A stretch of 64,000 nt of DNA, taken from contig NC_017770.1 of NCBI RefSeq assembly GCF_000242635.2, positions 4,476,669 through 4,540,668 on the forward strand. Reading direction: 5' to 3'. The notes under the pieces are model-generated. The model searched no databases, was not told the DNA's origin, and saw nothing but the letters and a program-made list of their open reading frames with translations. Shown piece by piece: positions 45,680 through 52,292 of the stretch. Origin of the DNA: Solitalea canadensis DSM 3403. GTDB lineage: Bacteria; Bacteroidota; Bacteroidia; Sphingobacteriales; Sphingobacteriaceae. How positions within the stretch are numbered: the stretch's first letter is position 1; the number at the start of each line of letters is the position of its first letter. The position numbers and the translations under genes are program-made.

Positions 45680-45760
45680 TTTTCCCTCCGCATGCATGAT
45701 CCTGTTCAGGTTCAAAGGGTAATTCTCAGCCTTCCGGTTTATTCGGAAGACACCCCTAAA
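45680..45760 (-). promoter_or_regulatory. TPP riboswitch (THI element) of the thiS operon
   Basis: On the minus strand the sequence contains TTTAGGGGTGTC, then an upper hairpin (CTTCCGAATAAACCGGAAG), then the diagnostic GCTGAGAATTACCC, TTTGAACCTGAACAGGAT and CATGCGGAGGGAA. These are the CUGAGA and GAACCUGA..GGRU core motifs and the closing GCGNAGGGA strand of the TPP aptamer. When TPP is plentiful, expression of thiS-thiF should fall. It lies between rtcB and thiS. Confidence 0.96.
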
Positions 45761-45801
45761 GTAATGGCCCAAATATATAGATAAAGAAATTACAAATGCA
45801 A

Positions 45802-45831
45802 ATAGCCGGCTTTGTTTACAAAGCCGGCTAT
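45802..45831 (-). terminator. Terminator of rtcB
   Basis: ATAGCCGGCTTTG and CAAAGCCGGCTAT form a 13-bp stem with a 4-nt loop, followed on the minus strand by TTTGCATTTG. It lies just past the rtcB stop. Confidence 0.88.
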
Positions 45832-45832
45832 C

Positions 45833-47305
45833 TTACGTATCCATTTTAACAATTTTTGGATAGAATAATCCCAATACTTCTACCAGATCGGTTTGCGCTT
45901 TCATCACATCCCGAATGTCTTTATAGGCGCGAGGGTTTTCATCTAAACCGCCCCCGATAAGCGTAATGCCCTCATCCGTCAATAATTTATTGAGTTCAGG
46001 ACGGGTAATCGATTTTTCCGCTTGTGTGCGTGATAAACGACGTCCGGCTCCATGAGAAGCTGAATTGATTGAGGTTTCATTACCTTTTCCACGGACAATA
46101 AAACCGGGTGCTGTCATCGAGCCCGGAATAATTCCTAGTACGTTTTTACCGGCAGGCGTGGCCCCTTTACGATGTGTGATCACCTCTTTTCCGTTCCATG
46201 TTTCTTTCCACGCAAAATTATGGTGATTCTCAATCACAGCTATTGGGTGTTCTCCTAAAGCTTCAGCCATTTTTTCATGGATACGATGATGACAGGCAGA
46301 GGCATAATCACCTGCAAGGTTCATCGCGATCCAGTATTCCTGTCCTTCTTGTGTATTCAGGTCTAACCATGCCAGGTGTTTTGCATCTTGAGGAAGCACA
46401 CATTTTTGCATGGCCACTTTCGTATAATGGTTGGCAATGGTTGCCCCCAGTCCGCGTGAACCTGAATGCGACAAAGCCGACAAATAATTTCCGACCGGAA
46501 TTTTAAATTCATTATTAGGATCAGTAATTTCAACAATACCGAATTCCACAAAGTGATTACCCGAACCCGAAGAGCCCAACTGTTTGGCTGCTTTCATCTG
46601 TAAAGATTTTAACAAAGGGTTTTCATTAAAAGCCTTGTTATCCAACACTTCATGATCTTTGTTGTTTTTAAACTCTTGTCCGGCGCCAAAAAGCGTGTTC
46701 TTGTCCAAAATGGTTTTTAAATGATCCTTTTGGTCCGAAACCAATCCTGCAGGAAGATCATAAATGCTTAAGCACATACGACACCCTATATCAACACCAA
46801 CACCGTATGGAATAACTGCATTTTCAGTGGCCAAAACGCCGCCGATTGGCAAACCATAGCCTTGATGAGCATCGGGCATTAAAGCTCCGGCAACAGTAAC
46901 AGGCAGGCGAACCGCGATTTCCATTTGGTTGATGGCACCTTGTTCAATGAATTCCTTGCCATATAATGGATAATCGACTTTTTCTTCATTTAGGCCTTTA
47001 ACATTTTCATTTCTTAAAGAGCGAAGCTTGTTCAGCAGCTCTTCTGAAACCTCCGCATGTCGGGTCGCTGATTTTTTAAGATCGTATTGATGCTGTTCGA
47101 TCAACGCAGCAGCCGTAACAGCAAAGCGTTCATCCTCCAGGAAATCAAACGGGTTTTCAACAACCGGTTTCAACAAGTCTAGCACCGCATAGTGCGAAAC
47201 TTTTTTGAATCTGTTTGGCAGATCATTTATAGCGATTTGAACACAACGTCCCTCCGGAAATCCAATGGAACGTAGGTCTTTTCCTGTAATTCTTAATTTT
47301 CCCAT
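45833..47305 (-). CDS. rtcB: RNA-splicing ligase RtcB
   Basis: RtcB joins 2',3'-cyclic-phosphate or 3'-phosphate RNA ends to 5'-OH ends using GTP and Mn2+. From ATG 47305 (MGKLRITGKDLRSIG) it has 490 residues; the 10 extra codons up to 47335 are less likely. Metal and guanylate motifs are present: 'MPDAHQGYGLPIGGVLA', 'VGVDIGCRMCLSIYD', 'GSSGSGNHFVEFG', 'LSHSGSRGLGATIANHYT', 'AIVIENHHNFAWKE'-like NHHN and 'NSASHGAGRRLSRTQA', which carries the guanylated His. It lies downstream of rsr and the Y-RNA array and shares their operator motif. There is no rtcA in the window. Confidence 0.97.
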   Translation of the reverse strand: MGKLRITGKDLRSIGFPEGRCVQIAINDLPNRFKKVSHYAVLDLLKPVVENPFDFLEDERFAVTAAALIEQHQYDLKKSATRHAEVSEELLNKLRSLRNENVKGLNEEKVDYPLYGKEFIEQGAINQMEIAVRLPVTVAGALMPDAHQGYGLPIGGVLATENAVIPYGVGVDIGCRMCLSIYDLPAGLVSDQKDHLKTILDKNTLFGAGQEFKNNKDHEVLDNKAFNENPLLKSLQMKAAKQLGSSGSGNHFVEFGIVEITDPNNEFKIPVGNYLSALSHSGSRGLGATIANHYTKVAMQKCVLPQDAKHLAWLDLNTQEGQEYWIAMNLAGDYASACHHRIHEKMAEALGEHPIAVIENHHNFAWKETWNGKEVITHRKGATPAGKNVLGIIPGSMTAPGFIVRGKGNETSINSASHGAGRRLSRTQAEKSITRPELNKLLTDEGITLIGGGLDENPRAYKDIRDVMKAQTDLVEVLGLFYPKIVKMDT

Positions 47306-47375
47306 TTTGTTCTTCAGTAATGGCGATCGCCCCATTGCGACCGCCGCTTCTAATCTTTCTATTAATTTAATAACA

Positions 47376-47413
47376 CAAAGAAAAGCAGCTTGTGCGCAAT
47401 GTTTTTGCGCAGC
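47376..47413 (-). promoter_or_regulatory. rtcB promoter with TGCGCA-N7-TGCGCA operator-like element
   Basis: Reading the plus strand, TGCGCA-ATGTTTT-TGCGCA lies within 47388-47413. The -7-like TTTCTTTG (minus strand) is at 47376-47383. The same element in the same position is found before rsr and before the 34-residue gene. Confidence 0.7.
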
Positions 47414-47576
47414 AAAAAAATAGTTTAAAAAAGTTGAGGTTACTAATTTACTATTATGGTATTAAGGCAATAACTAAGTAAACCCTATGGACTTAATTTT
47501 TGCAATTGCTTTTATGTTGCCAGAAAATTTGAGGATGCAAATAATGTAGCGTGTTGTTGAAGATGATCAACTAATA

Positions 47577-47600
47577 AAGCCGATGTTTTTGCATCGGCTT
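47577..47600 (-). terminator. Hairpin closing the Y-RNA array
   Basis: AAGCCGATG and CATCGGCTT form a perfect 9-bp stem with a 6-nt loop, between Y RNA A and the rtcB promoter. The T-tract is weak (TTTATT). Confidence 0.6.
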
Positions 47601-47619
47601 GGAGAATTAGTTAAAAAGG

Positions 47620-47749
47620 AAAAGAGGGTAAAAGGCGATAAATGGCTTTTATTATTGCTCTAACCAATTGAGCTACTTCTTTCGAAGACGGGACTCGAAC
47701 CCGCAACCCATAAGCCCACGAAGTATCACTTATCTACGACACCCCTTTA
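47620..47749 (-). ncRNA. Y-RNA-like RNA A with complete tRNA-like module (YrlA type)
   Basis: Minus-strand order is 5' stem GGGGTGTCGTAGATAAGTG, ATACTTCG, a T arm GCGGGTTCGAGTCCCG, an acceptor-like stem TCTTC closed by GAAA with GAAG, a canonical D arm TAGCTCAATTGGTTAGAGCA, then CATTTATC..CCC. GATAAGTG pairs with CATTTATC and GGGT with ACCC around an internal loop. This is the Ro-binding stem plan of Y RNAs. T arm before acceptor before D arm, with a tetraloop closing the acceptor, is the permuted tRNA mimic described for Salmonella YrlA. It is not a functional tRNA. Confidence 0.88.
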
Positions 47750-47756
47750 AGAGTTA

Positions 47757-47867
47757 AGTATAAGAAAGAGTAACAGGCAGTAAGAATTCATGCCTGATTC
47801 GAACAGGCAAGCTTATTAAGCTTTCTACCGGACGAAGTAATTCTTACTTACGACATCTTTCTATTAC
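47757..47867 (-). ncRNA. Y-RNA-like RNA B with T-arm module
   Basis: The 5' side reads GAAAGATGTCGTAAGTAAGAAT and the 3' side ATTCTTACTGCC..TCTTTC. AGTAAGAAT pairs with ATTCTTACT and GAAAGA with TCTTTC, leaving the TGTCGTA internal loop. The distal part has a T-arm-like hairpin (GCCTG-TTCGAAT-CAGGC, 47792-47808) and an AAGCTT hairpin, but no clear D arm. Confidence 0.82.
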
Positions 47868-48003
47868 AACAAGAGCAAAAAGCGAGAAGGGAAACGGGGC
47901 ATGTCGAAGCCGGAGTCGAACCGGATAGCCTCATTGTTATTAACAATCTCGCTATTCCTCCCCTAAAAGTGGACGAAGTAACCCATTTCTACGGCATCTT
48001 GTT
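47868..48003 (-). ncRNA. Y-RNA-like RNA C with T-arm module and extra hairpin
   Basis: AACAAGA and TCTTGTT close the stem. The 5' strand carries TGCCGTAGAAATGGGTTACTTC. The distal part has a long hairpin (GGAATAGC..GCTATCC with ATTGTT/AACAAT at its tip) and a T-arm-like CCGG-TTCGACT-CCGG (47910-47924). Confidence 0.8.
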
Positions 48004-48019
48004 ATGTATTAAAGAACTA

Positions 48020-48094
48020 AGAATTGTAAAGCAACAAAGCGAGAGGGGAGCTTTTTGAGAAGTAACCCTCATTCCACGACACCTACAATTTAAG
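48020..48094 (-). ncRNA. Y-RNA-like RNA D, short form without tRNA module
   Basis: AATTGTA (5') pairs with TACAATT (3'). The 5' strand has TGTCGTGGAATGAGGGTTACTTC and the 3' strand CGCTTTGTTGC. Only a simple loop lies between, so this is a minimal Ro-binding RNA of about 75 nt. Confidence 0.72.
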
Positions 48095-48165
48095 AAGCAA
48101 TAAACGTTTTAAGTTGGTGTTCAATTAAAAGTAGAAGTAACTCAAAACTACGGCATTCTAATAAT
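48091..48165 (-). ncRNA. Y-RNA-like RNA E, short form without tRNA module
   Basis: The 5' strand carries TGCCGTAGTTTTGAGTTACTTC and the 3' strand AACTTAAAACGTTTATTGC. GTTTTGAGTT pairs with AACTTAAAAC over 10 bp. It is the RNA closest to the rsr stop and shares a few boundary bases with RNA D. Confidence 0.72.
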
Positions 48166-48169
48166 TTTG

Positions 48170-48199
48170 AATGATTCCGGATTATTTGCCGGAATCATT
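48170..48199. terminator. Hairpin after rsr
   Basis: AATGATTCCGG and CCGGAATCATT form a perfect 11-bp stem with an 8-nt loop 5 bp past the rsr stop. It lacks a T-tract on the minus strand, so it may separate mRNA from Y RNAs by processing rather than stop transcription. Confidence 0.6.
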
Positions 48200-48203
48200 T
48201 TGT

Positions 48204-49724
48204 TTATAATTCGATCGCATTGATTTCACTCAGTGCATTTTGACCATCTTCTATGGCTGCAAGTACATCAAATAATTTATCTGACCAACCTGCGATCAAG
48301 AAAACATCGCTAGAATCGGTCTTCAAAGGAGTTGTTCCGTATCCCGCTAAATCAAACAAATACATTTTTGCAGTTGGAGCTATTCTTTTGTAATCACTCC
48401 AAAGCTGTACAAGCTGCGTAGTTGCTGAATTATTGTTCCATAATTGACAATCGGTAAAGAAAAGCACCTTATCGACAACTCTTTTTGAGTTGATCAGGTC
48501 TTTTAATACCAGATAGCCGTTTGTCGCATAACCCACTTCTCCTTCTCGTTTATAAAAAGCATCTACGTTTGCCAATACAGAGGCAGTAGGCACGTTAACC
48601 ACTTTCCATTTGTCGCCAAACATGCCAGTTATAGCATTCTTGCATCTACTTTTCATTAGCATCGCCAACATCAAGCCTATATCATAAAGCAATATTTTAC
48701 TTCTTGCAGATACTGGTTTTTGCATTGACCCTGAAACATCGCAGGCAATCAACACTTTTGTGTTTTCATTAAAACCTTTGATGTTTGCGGCACTTAATGT
48801 AACCGCTTTTTCCAAGGCGTCAAGTATTACAGATACATGTCCGTTTTTGTTCGCTGACAATTCGCGATAAGCCGCCAGGAAACGGAAGGGCAACTGTTTT
48901 GATTTCGCTACTTTTTCTGCATTACTTAAATAAGCAGCGGCTTTTTTAACATGAATTAATGAAATTTCAGCATCCAGCATATTACGCAGATTTCTCAAGA
49001 GCGCCATATAACCTACTTTTTCACTATCAATCAATTCTTCCCATTTATGTTTAAAGGCAAGAGCCTTTTCTTCTTCGGTTGCAAATAATTGCTGTCCAAG
49101 GGCCGATAATTCAGTTTCCCAGGTGTAAGGAGTTGCTAATTCTTCTGCAGCTATTTTATTAAATAATAACTGCTGATCTTCATCCTTTGCTTTTGGATGG
49201 GTTAAAAACAACGCATCTCTCAGCTTAATAGCAACTCCGGTTCTGTTATATTTTGCAAATTGATATTCATCAAACTTATTAAATGATGAAGCAATGCCCT
49301 TTTGTACTTGCTTTGAAAGTTTTCCTAGTTTCTTCGTGCCAGTTGCCTTATTCGCCAATTGGTAACAAGAAAGAAGCTCTGTGATTTCGTCGGCTCGCTG
49401 AATAACTCGGTCTACAACTTTTCCTATTAGGGCATTGCCCGAATTGTTCTTTGCCAACTCAACAGCAAGCATTAAAGGAACTGAGCGCAAATGCATCTTC
49501 TCCCGTGTATAAACTGCAAGTTTTGCAACAAATAAAGGATCATTTGCTTTGATTAGCCCACGGATTCTCTCCACTCTCTCGTCTTTTGCCTCATAAAATG
49601 TATTTTCCAATGAAGCTGTAACAACGCTGCTGTAAAGCTCCATTTCTGGGGTTAACTCGAAAGCAGGAGCATCTTCGTAATTAAATTTGCCCACCCATTT
49701 TGTTATGTTCATGTTAAATTTCAT
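48204..49724 (-). CDS. rsr: TROVE-domain Ro60 orthologue (Rsr)
   Basis: Ro60 proteins form a ring of HEAT-like repeats that binds Y RNAs on its outer surface and misfolded RNA ends in its cavity. From ATG 49724 (MKFNMNITKWVGKFNYEDAPAFELTPEMELYSSVVTASLE) the protein has 506 residues, close to the family length. TROVE helices follow ('RIRGLIKANDPLFVAKLAVYTREKMHLRSVPLMLAVELAKN'). The C-terminal von Willebrand A domain has the MIDAS motif 'IACDVSGSM'. The frame is open to 49802, but that part overlaps the promoter and operator. Six Y-RNA-like RNAs flank it. Confidence 0.96.
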   Translation of the reverse strand: MKFNMNITKWVGKFNYEDAPAFELTPEMELYSSVVTASLENTFYEAKDERVERIRGLIKANDPLFVAKLAVYTREKMHLRSVPLMLAVELAKNNSGNALIGKVVDRVIQRADEITELLSCYQLANKATGTKKLGKLSKQVQKGIASSFNKFDEYQFAKYNRTGVAIKLRDALFLTHPKAKDEDQQLLFNKIAAEELATPYTWETELSALGQQLFATEEEKALAFKHKWEELIDSEKVGYMALLRNLRNMLDAEISLIHVKKAAAYLSNAEKVAKSKQLPFRFLAAYRELSANKNGHVSVILDALEKAVTLSAANIKGFNENTKVLIACDVSGSMQKPVSARSKILLYDIGLMLAMLMKSRCKNAITGMFGDKWKVVNVPTASVLANVDAFYKREGEVGYATNGYLVLKDLINSKRVVDKVLFFTDCQLWNNNSATTQLVQLWSDYKRIAPTAKMYLFDLAGYGTTPLKTDSSDVFLIAGWSDKLFDVLAAIEDGQNALSEINAIEL

Positions 49725-49748
49725 AGTCGTTGTTTTTAATTGACAATA

Positions 49749-49785
49749 CAAAGGAATAAAGCATATGCGCAGTCTTTTTGCGTAG
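49749..49785 (-). promoter_or_regulatory. rsr promoter with TGCGCA-N7-TGCGTA operator-like element
   Basis: TGCGCA-GTCTTTT-TGCGTA (plus strand) lies within 49761-49785, just upstream of the minus-strand -7-like box TTCCTTTG (49749-49756). About 70 bp, from the operator to the ATG, are nearly identical to the leader of the 34-residue gene. Confidence 0.75.
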
Positions 49786-49896
49786 TAAAGGAACAAGTGC
49801 ACTTTTTTAATAGCACCAATAAAAAGCCCTGATTATCAGAGAAATAAAAAAGAAGTTTTTTGAGAAAAAATTAAAAAAGAGGAAAAAAAGAAAAAT

Positions 49897-50132
49897 CTTT
49901 AGTAAAACAAGGCAACAAGCGAAAAAAGAAACCGCTCCGAAAAGCGGCGGACGTTCTTATCCAAAATGGACAGTGAACCGGCATTCAACATCTCAGGGAG
50001 ACTTTCATTCTGTTGCCAAAACTTTGCCCTGTTGGTTTTCAACCCAACTTTGCGTATTACACAGTTGCCCGTGTTACACTACCTTAGGCCCGTTAGAAGT
50101 AGCTCTTTCCTACGGCACTTGTTTTACTAAAG
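49897..50132 (-). ncRNA. Y-RNA-like RNA F, large form upstream of rsr
   Basis: The ends form a perfect 15-bp stem (CTTTAGTAAAACAAG at 50132-50118 with its complement at 49911-49897, read on the minus strand). Next to it lie the shared TGCCGTAGGAAAGAGCTACTTC on the 5' side and CGCTTGTTGC on the 3' side, as in RNAs A-E. The 236-nt interior holds several hairpins (such as GTTGG/CCAAC and CCGCT/AGCGG). A TATATTTG -7 box sits exactly upstream of the predicted 5' end, and a long T-rich tract follows the 3' end. Confidence 0.82.
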
Positions 50133-50137
50133 AACGA

Positions 50138-50145
50138 CAAATATA
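50138..50145 (-). promoter_or_regulatory. -7 box (TATATTTG) for Y-RNA F
   Basis: TATATTTG on the minus strand matches TAnnTTTG and ends 6 bp before the first base of the terminal stem, which is where transcription should start. Confidence 0.72.
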
Positions 50146-50365
50146 GATAGTTTTTAAAAGGATTAAGGAATTTGAACAATAGCGGAAAGGTTCACTTAGC
50201 CGAACAGAATTAGTAATATTTGCCGAGTTGATGCAGCTTTAACAGCGGTTCATAGATTTTTAATAATTGGAAATGGTTGGTGGAGTACTTAATCGTTTGG
50301 AAAAGATGCTGGGAATTTTCTCTGAATAGGTTGGTTTATGCAGAACAGATGAACACTAACAGTAT

Positions 50366-50932
50366 TTAATTTTTTTCTACTGCTTCTTTTAATCTGTCGA
50401 TCAATTGTTTTCCGATATATGAAGTGAATTTCCAATAACGTTGTCGATAGTATTCATCCCAATAACTGATTACCCTGTTTTCTGTAAGTCTGAAGTATGT
50501 CGGGTTTTGCGTAATAAAATAAGCGTAGTTATGAATTGTGTTATCATTGATATGCATATTCAAATCAAAAAGGATTTCAATTACTGATTCACCTAAGAGC
50601 TGAAATGTATAGGGTGTTATGAAAAACTCATTATTCATCAACAGTTTCCTTAGTCTTTTCTGTCTGATAAATCCATTGTGGTGCCTAAGAAAGATACAAT
50701 TAAGAATAGTCTTCTGTATTTCTGAAAGACTTATCTCATCTATACCTGTTGGCTGATTAATATATATCCGCGTTGGAATTTTTAGGGTCTGATTTTCCAT
50801 TTGAACGACCTGAAAATGATCTGAGACCCAACGATTATTTTTATCGGGTAGAATATTAAAAACCTGAATAACGTCATTTGCTAATTCCTGGGGAAACATC
50901 TGGAGTAATATTTTCTTGTTCGTCGATTGCAT
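50366..50932 (-). CDS. 188-residue protein of unknown function in the Ro/Y-RNA locus
   Basis: I do not recognise this family. The protein is predicted mainly alpha-helical and soluble, with a basic, aromatic-rich character ('IFLRHHNGFIRQKRLRKLLMNNEFFITPYTFQLLGESVIEILFDLNMHI', 'VISYWDEYYRQRYWKFTSYIGKQLIDRLKEAV'). There is no signal peptide. It lies downstream of the 34-residue gene and upstream of Y-RNA F on the same strand, so it probably belongs to the operon driven by the operator at 51152. An RNA-binding or regulatory role is only a guess from context. Confidence 0.72.
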   Translation of the reverse strand: MQSTNKKILLQMFPQELANDVIQVFNILPDKNNRWVSDHFQVVQMENQTLKIPTRIYINQPTGIDEISLSEIQKTILNCIFLRHHNGFIRQKRLRKLLMNNEFFITPYTFQLLGESVIEILFDLNMHINDNTIHNYAYFITQNPTYFRLTENRVISYWDEYYRQRYWKFTSYIGKQLIDRLKEAVEKN

Positions 50933-51010
50933 AACGATTATTTATTGTTTGATTCAGCACTGATAGACGGGTTGCTAATTCATCAGTGTTATTCTAACAG
51001 CTAATGCTCC

Positions 51011-51115
51011 TCAAAATACGGACGTTTCATAATGTCCTTTTTTATTAGCAACCCCTCCTCTTGTTTCCATAAATAGATGACCATTTGTTTCATACACCCA
51101 TCGGATGTTTTTCAT
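51011..51115 (-). CDS. 34-residue small protein under the rsr-type promoter
   Basis: ATG at 51115 opens a 34-codon frame (start MKNIRWVYETNGHLF, end GHYETSVF) with TGA at 51011. Evidence for expression is the upstream DNA. From the operator (51152-51177) and -7 box (51140-51147) through the ATG (ACAACGACTATGAAA), it is almost the same as the leader of rsr. The product has no signal peptide or known motif. It could be a leader peptide, or a truncated copy left by duplication of the rsr promoter. The 188-residue gene follows after 78 bp. Confidence 0.55.
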   Translation of the reverse strand: MKNIRWVYETNGHLFMETRGGVANKKGHYETSVF

Positions 51116-51139
51116 AGTCGTTGTTTCTAATTGACACTA

Positions 51140-51177
51140 CAAAGGAATAAAGCATATGTGCAGTCTTTTTGCGCAGC
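51140..51177 (-). promoter_or_regulatory. Third promoter with TGTGCA-N7-TGCGCA operator-like element
   Basis: TGTGCA-GTCTTTT-TGCGCA (plus strand) within 51152-51177 and a minus-strand TTCCTTTG at 51140-51147 repeat the rsr promoter layout base for base over most positions. Confidence 0.75.
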
Positions 51178-51271
51178 AAAAATAAAGGCCTTTTTTCAAA
51201 AATTTTTTTTAGCTCCTTCGGAGCATTTAATTTTTGAACGGTACTTTTAGTGTTCATTTCTAAATTAAGTT

Positions 51272-51625
51272 ATGGATAAGGAAAGTGTTAGGTACATTAT
51301 TAATCACTATTCAAAATGGATGTTGCCCGAAGAACGGGAAGCGCTAAGGCATATGCATTCTTATTTGAAGCACGATTTTACTAATCCGGAATTGAATCTC
51401 GCCTCATTGGAAAAAGTATATAAGAAGGTAGGGTGGCTATCGGAAAAAGAATCAGTCTTGGCTTTATTGAAAGATGGTCCTGAAAATTTCGAATTGCGTA
51501 TGGCGATTCGCATTTTCAATGAACACAAGAACGAAATCTTTATGAATAATTGTCCAAATTGCGGAAAATTACCCAGAACACCCTTAGCGAAACAATGCCG
51601 TTATTGTGGATATGATTGGCATTAA
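51272..51625 (+). CDS. Small protein with C-terminal zinc ribbon
   Basis: The 117-residue protein has a helical N-terminus ('YIINHYSKWMLPEEREALRHMHSYLKH', 'VYKKVGWLSEKESVLALLKDGPENFELRMAIRIF') and ends with a four-Cys zinc ribbon, 'NCPNCGKLPRTPLAKQCRYCGYDWH' (C-x2-C-x13-C-x2-C). I know no function. It is divergent from the 34-residue gene, and its 3' end overlaps the start of a Cys/Gly-tailed micro-protein. Confidence 0.75.
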   Translation: MDKESVRYIINHYSKWMLPEEREALRHMHSYLKHDFTNPELNLASLEKVYKKVGWLSEKESVLALLKDGPENFELRMAIRIFNEHKNEIFMNNCPNCGKLPRTPLAKQCRYCGYDWH

Positions 51626-51749
51626 CTGGTCTATTATAATAACTGCTGCATTTGAACCGCTGATAGATTTCTATCGGCGAAAGGAAAGTTCATCGACCTA
51701 CGGCAGCTCTTGCGGCGGAGGTTGTGGTGGTTGTGGCGGCGGAGATTAA
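51612..51749 (+). CDS. 45-residue protein with a Cys-Gly-rich tail
   Basis: ATG 51612 to TAA 51749 encodes a short hydrophobic N-terminus (MIGINWSIIITAAFEPLIDF), a charged YRRKESSSTY segment, and a tail of three Cys embedded in Gly (SSCGGGCGGCGGGD). The frame overlaps the end of the zinc-ribbon gene by 14 bp, a typical coupled arrangement. The tail resembles metal- or cluster-binding Gly/Cys tails. Membrane association through the N-terminus is possible. Confidence 0.6.
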   Translation: MIGINWSIIITAAFEPLIDFYRRKESSSTYGSSCGGGCGGCGGGD

Positions 51750-51796
51750 ACGATCTCTCAAAATGTGTAGATTAGTCATTCTAAAAACGCAATGCA

Positions 51797-52261
51797 ATGT
51801 CAACTACAAATAATCCGTTCGTCGCTAAAGCCGAAATGCTGATTAGGAAACCCGTTACGGAAGTTTTCGAAGCTTTTGTGAATCCTGAAATAACTTCAAT
51901 GTTTTGGTTTACGAAAAGCTCGGGCCGACTAGAGGAAGGTAAAGAGGTCACATGGACTTGGGAAATGTACAACGTTTCAGTTCCGGTAAATGTAAAGTCG
52001 GTTGTTCCGAATAAAACGATCTTAATTTCATGGGGAAATTATAAAGAGGAAACAACAGTGGAATGGACTTTTACAGAAATGAAAAACAATTCTACATTTG
52101 TGAGTATCGTGAATAGTGGTTTCAAGGGGGATAATGAACAGTTAATCGCCCAAATCAGGGACGCTACAGAAGGATTTACGTTGGTTTTAGCTGGCTTGAA
52201 AGCTTACCTTGAACACACCATTCAGCTTAATTTAGTTGGCGATCGTTTTTCGCAGGAATAA
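51797..52261 (+). CDS. SRPBCC / AHSA1-type protein
   Basis: The 154-residue protein has the START-like fold pattern of Aha1-domain proteins: 'AEMLIRKPVTEVFEAFVNPEITSMFWFTKSSGRLEEGKEVTWTWEM', 'VPVNVKSVVPNKTILISWGNYKEETTVEWTFTEMKNNSTFVSIVNSGF' and 'IAQIRDATEGFTLVLAGLKAYLEH'. Members bind hydrophobic ligands or co-regulate polyketide-type enzymes, and the ligand is unknown here. The WYL regulator's ATG comes 32 bp after its stop on the same strand, so they may be co-expressed. Confidence 0.88.
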   Translation: MSTTNNPFVAKAEMLIRKPVTEVFEAFVNPEITSMFWFTKSSGRLEEGKEVTWTWEMYNVSVPVNVKSVVPNKTILISWGNYKEETTVEWTFTEMKNNSTFVSIVNSGFKGDNEQLIAQIRDATEGFTLVLAGLKAYLEHTIQLNLVGDRFSQE

Positions 52262-52292
52262 TGATCCGTTTGTTTTTATTTTACAGAATAAC

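Noticed and set aside
47650-47710. Ordinary tRNA gene suggested by perfect D and T arms
   Set aside because: The arms are in permuted order, there is no anticodon arm, and the acceptor is closed by GAAA. The Ro-stem context explains it as a YrlA-type RNA.
49725-49802. N-terminal extension of Rsr
   Set aside because: The extra 26 codons cover the -7 box and the operator shared with two other promoters, and homologues start near MKFNMN.
51205-51226. GCTCCTTCGGAGC hairpin as part of the Y-RNA system
   Set aside because: It is a small UUCG-type hairpin without the TGYCGTR or TACTTC motifs; at most a local mRNA or terminator element.
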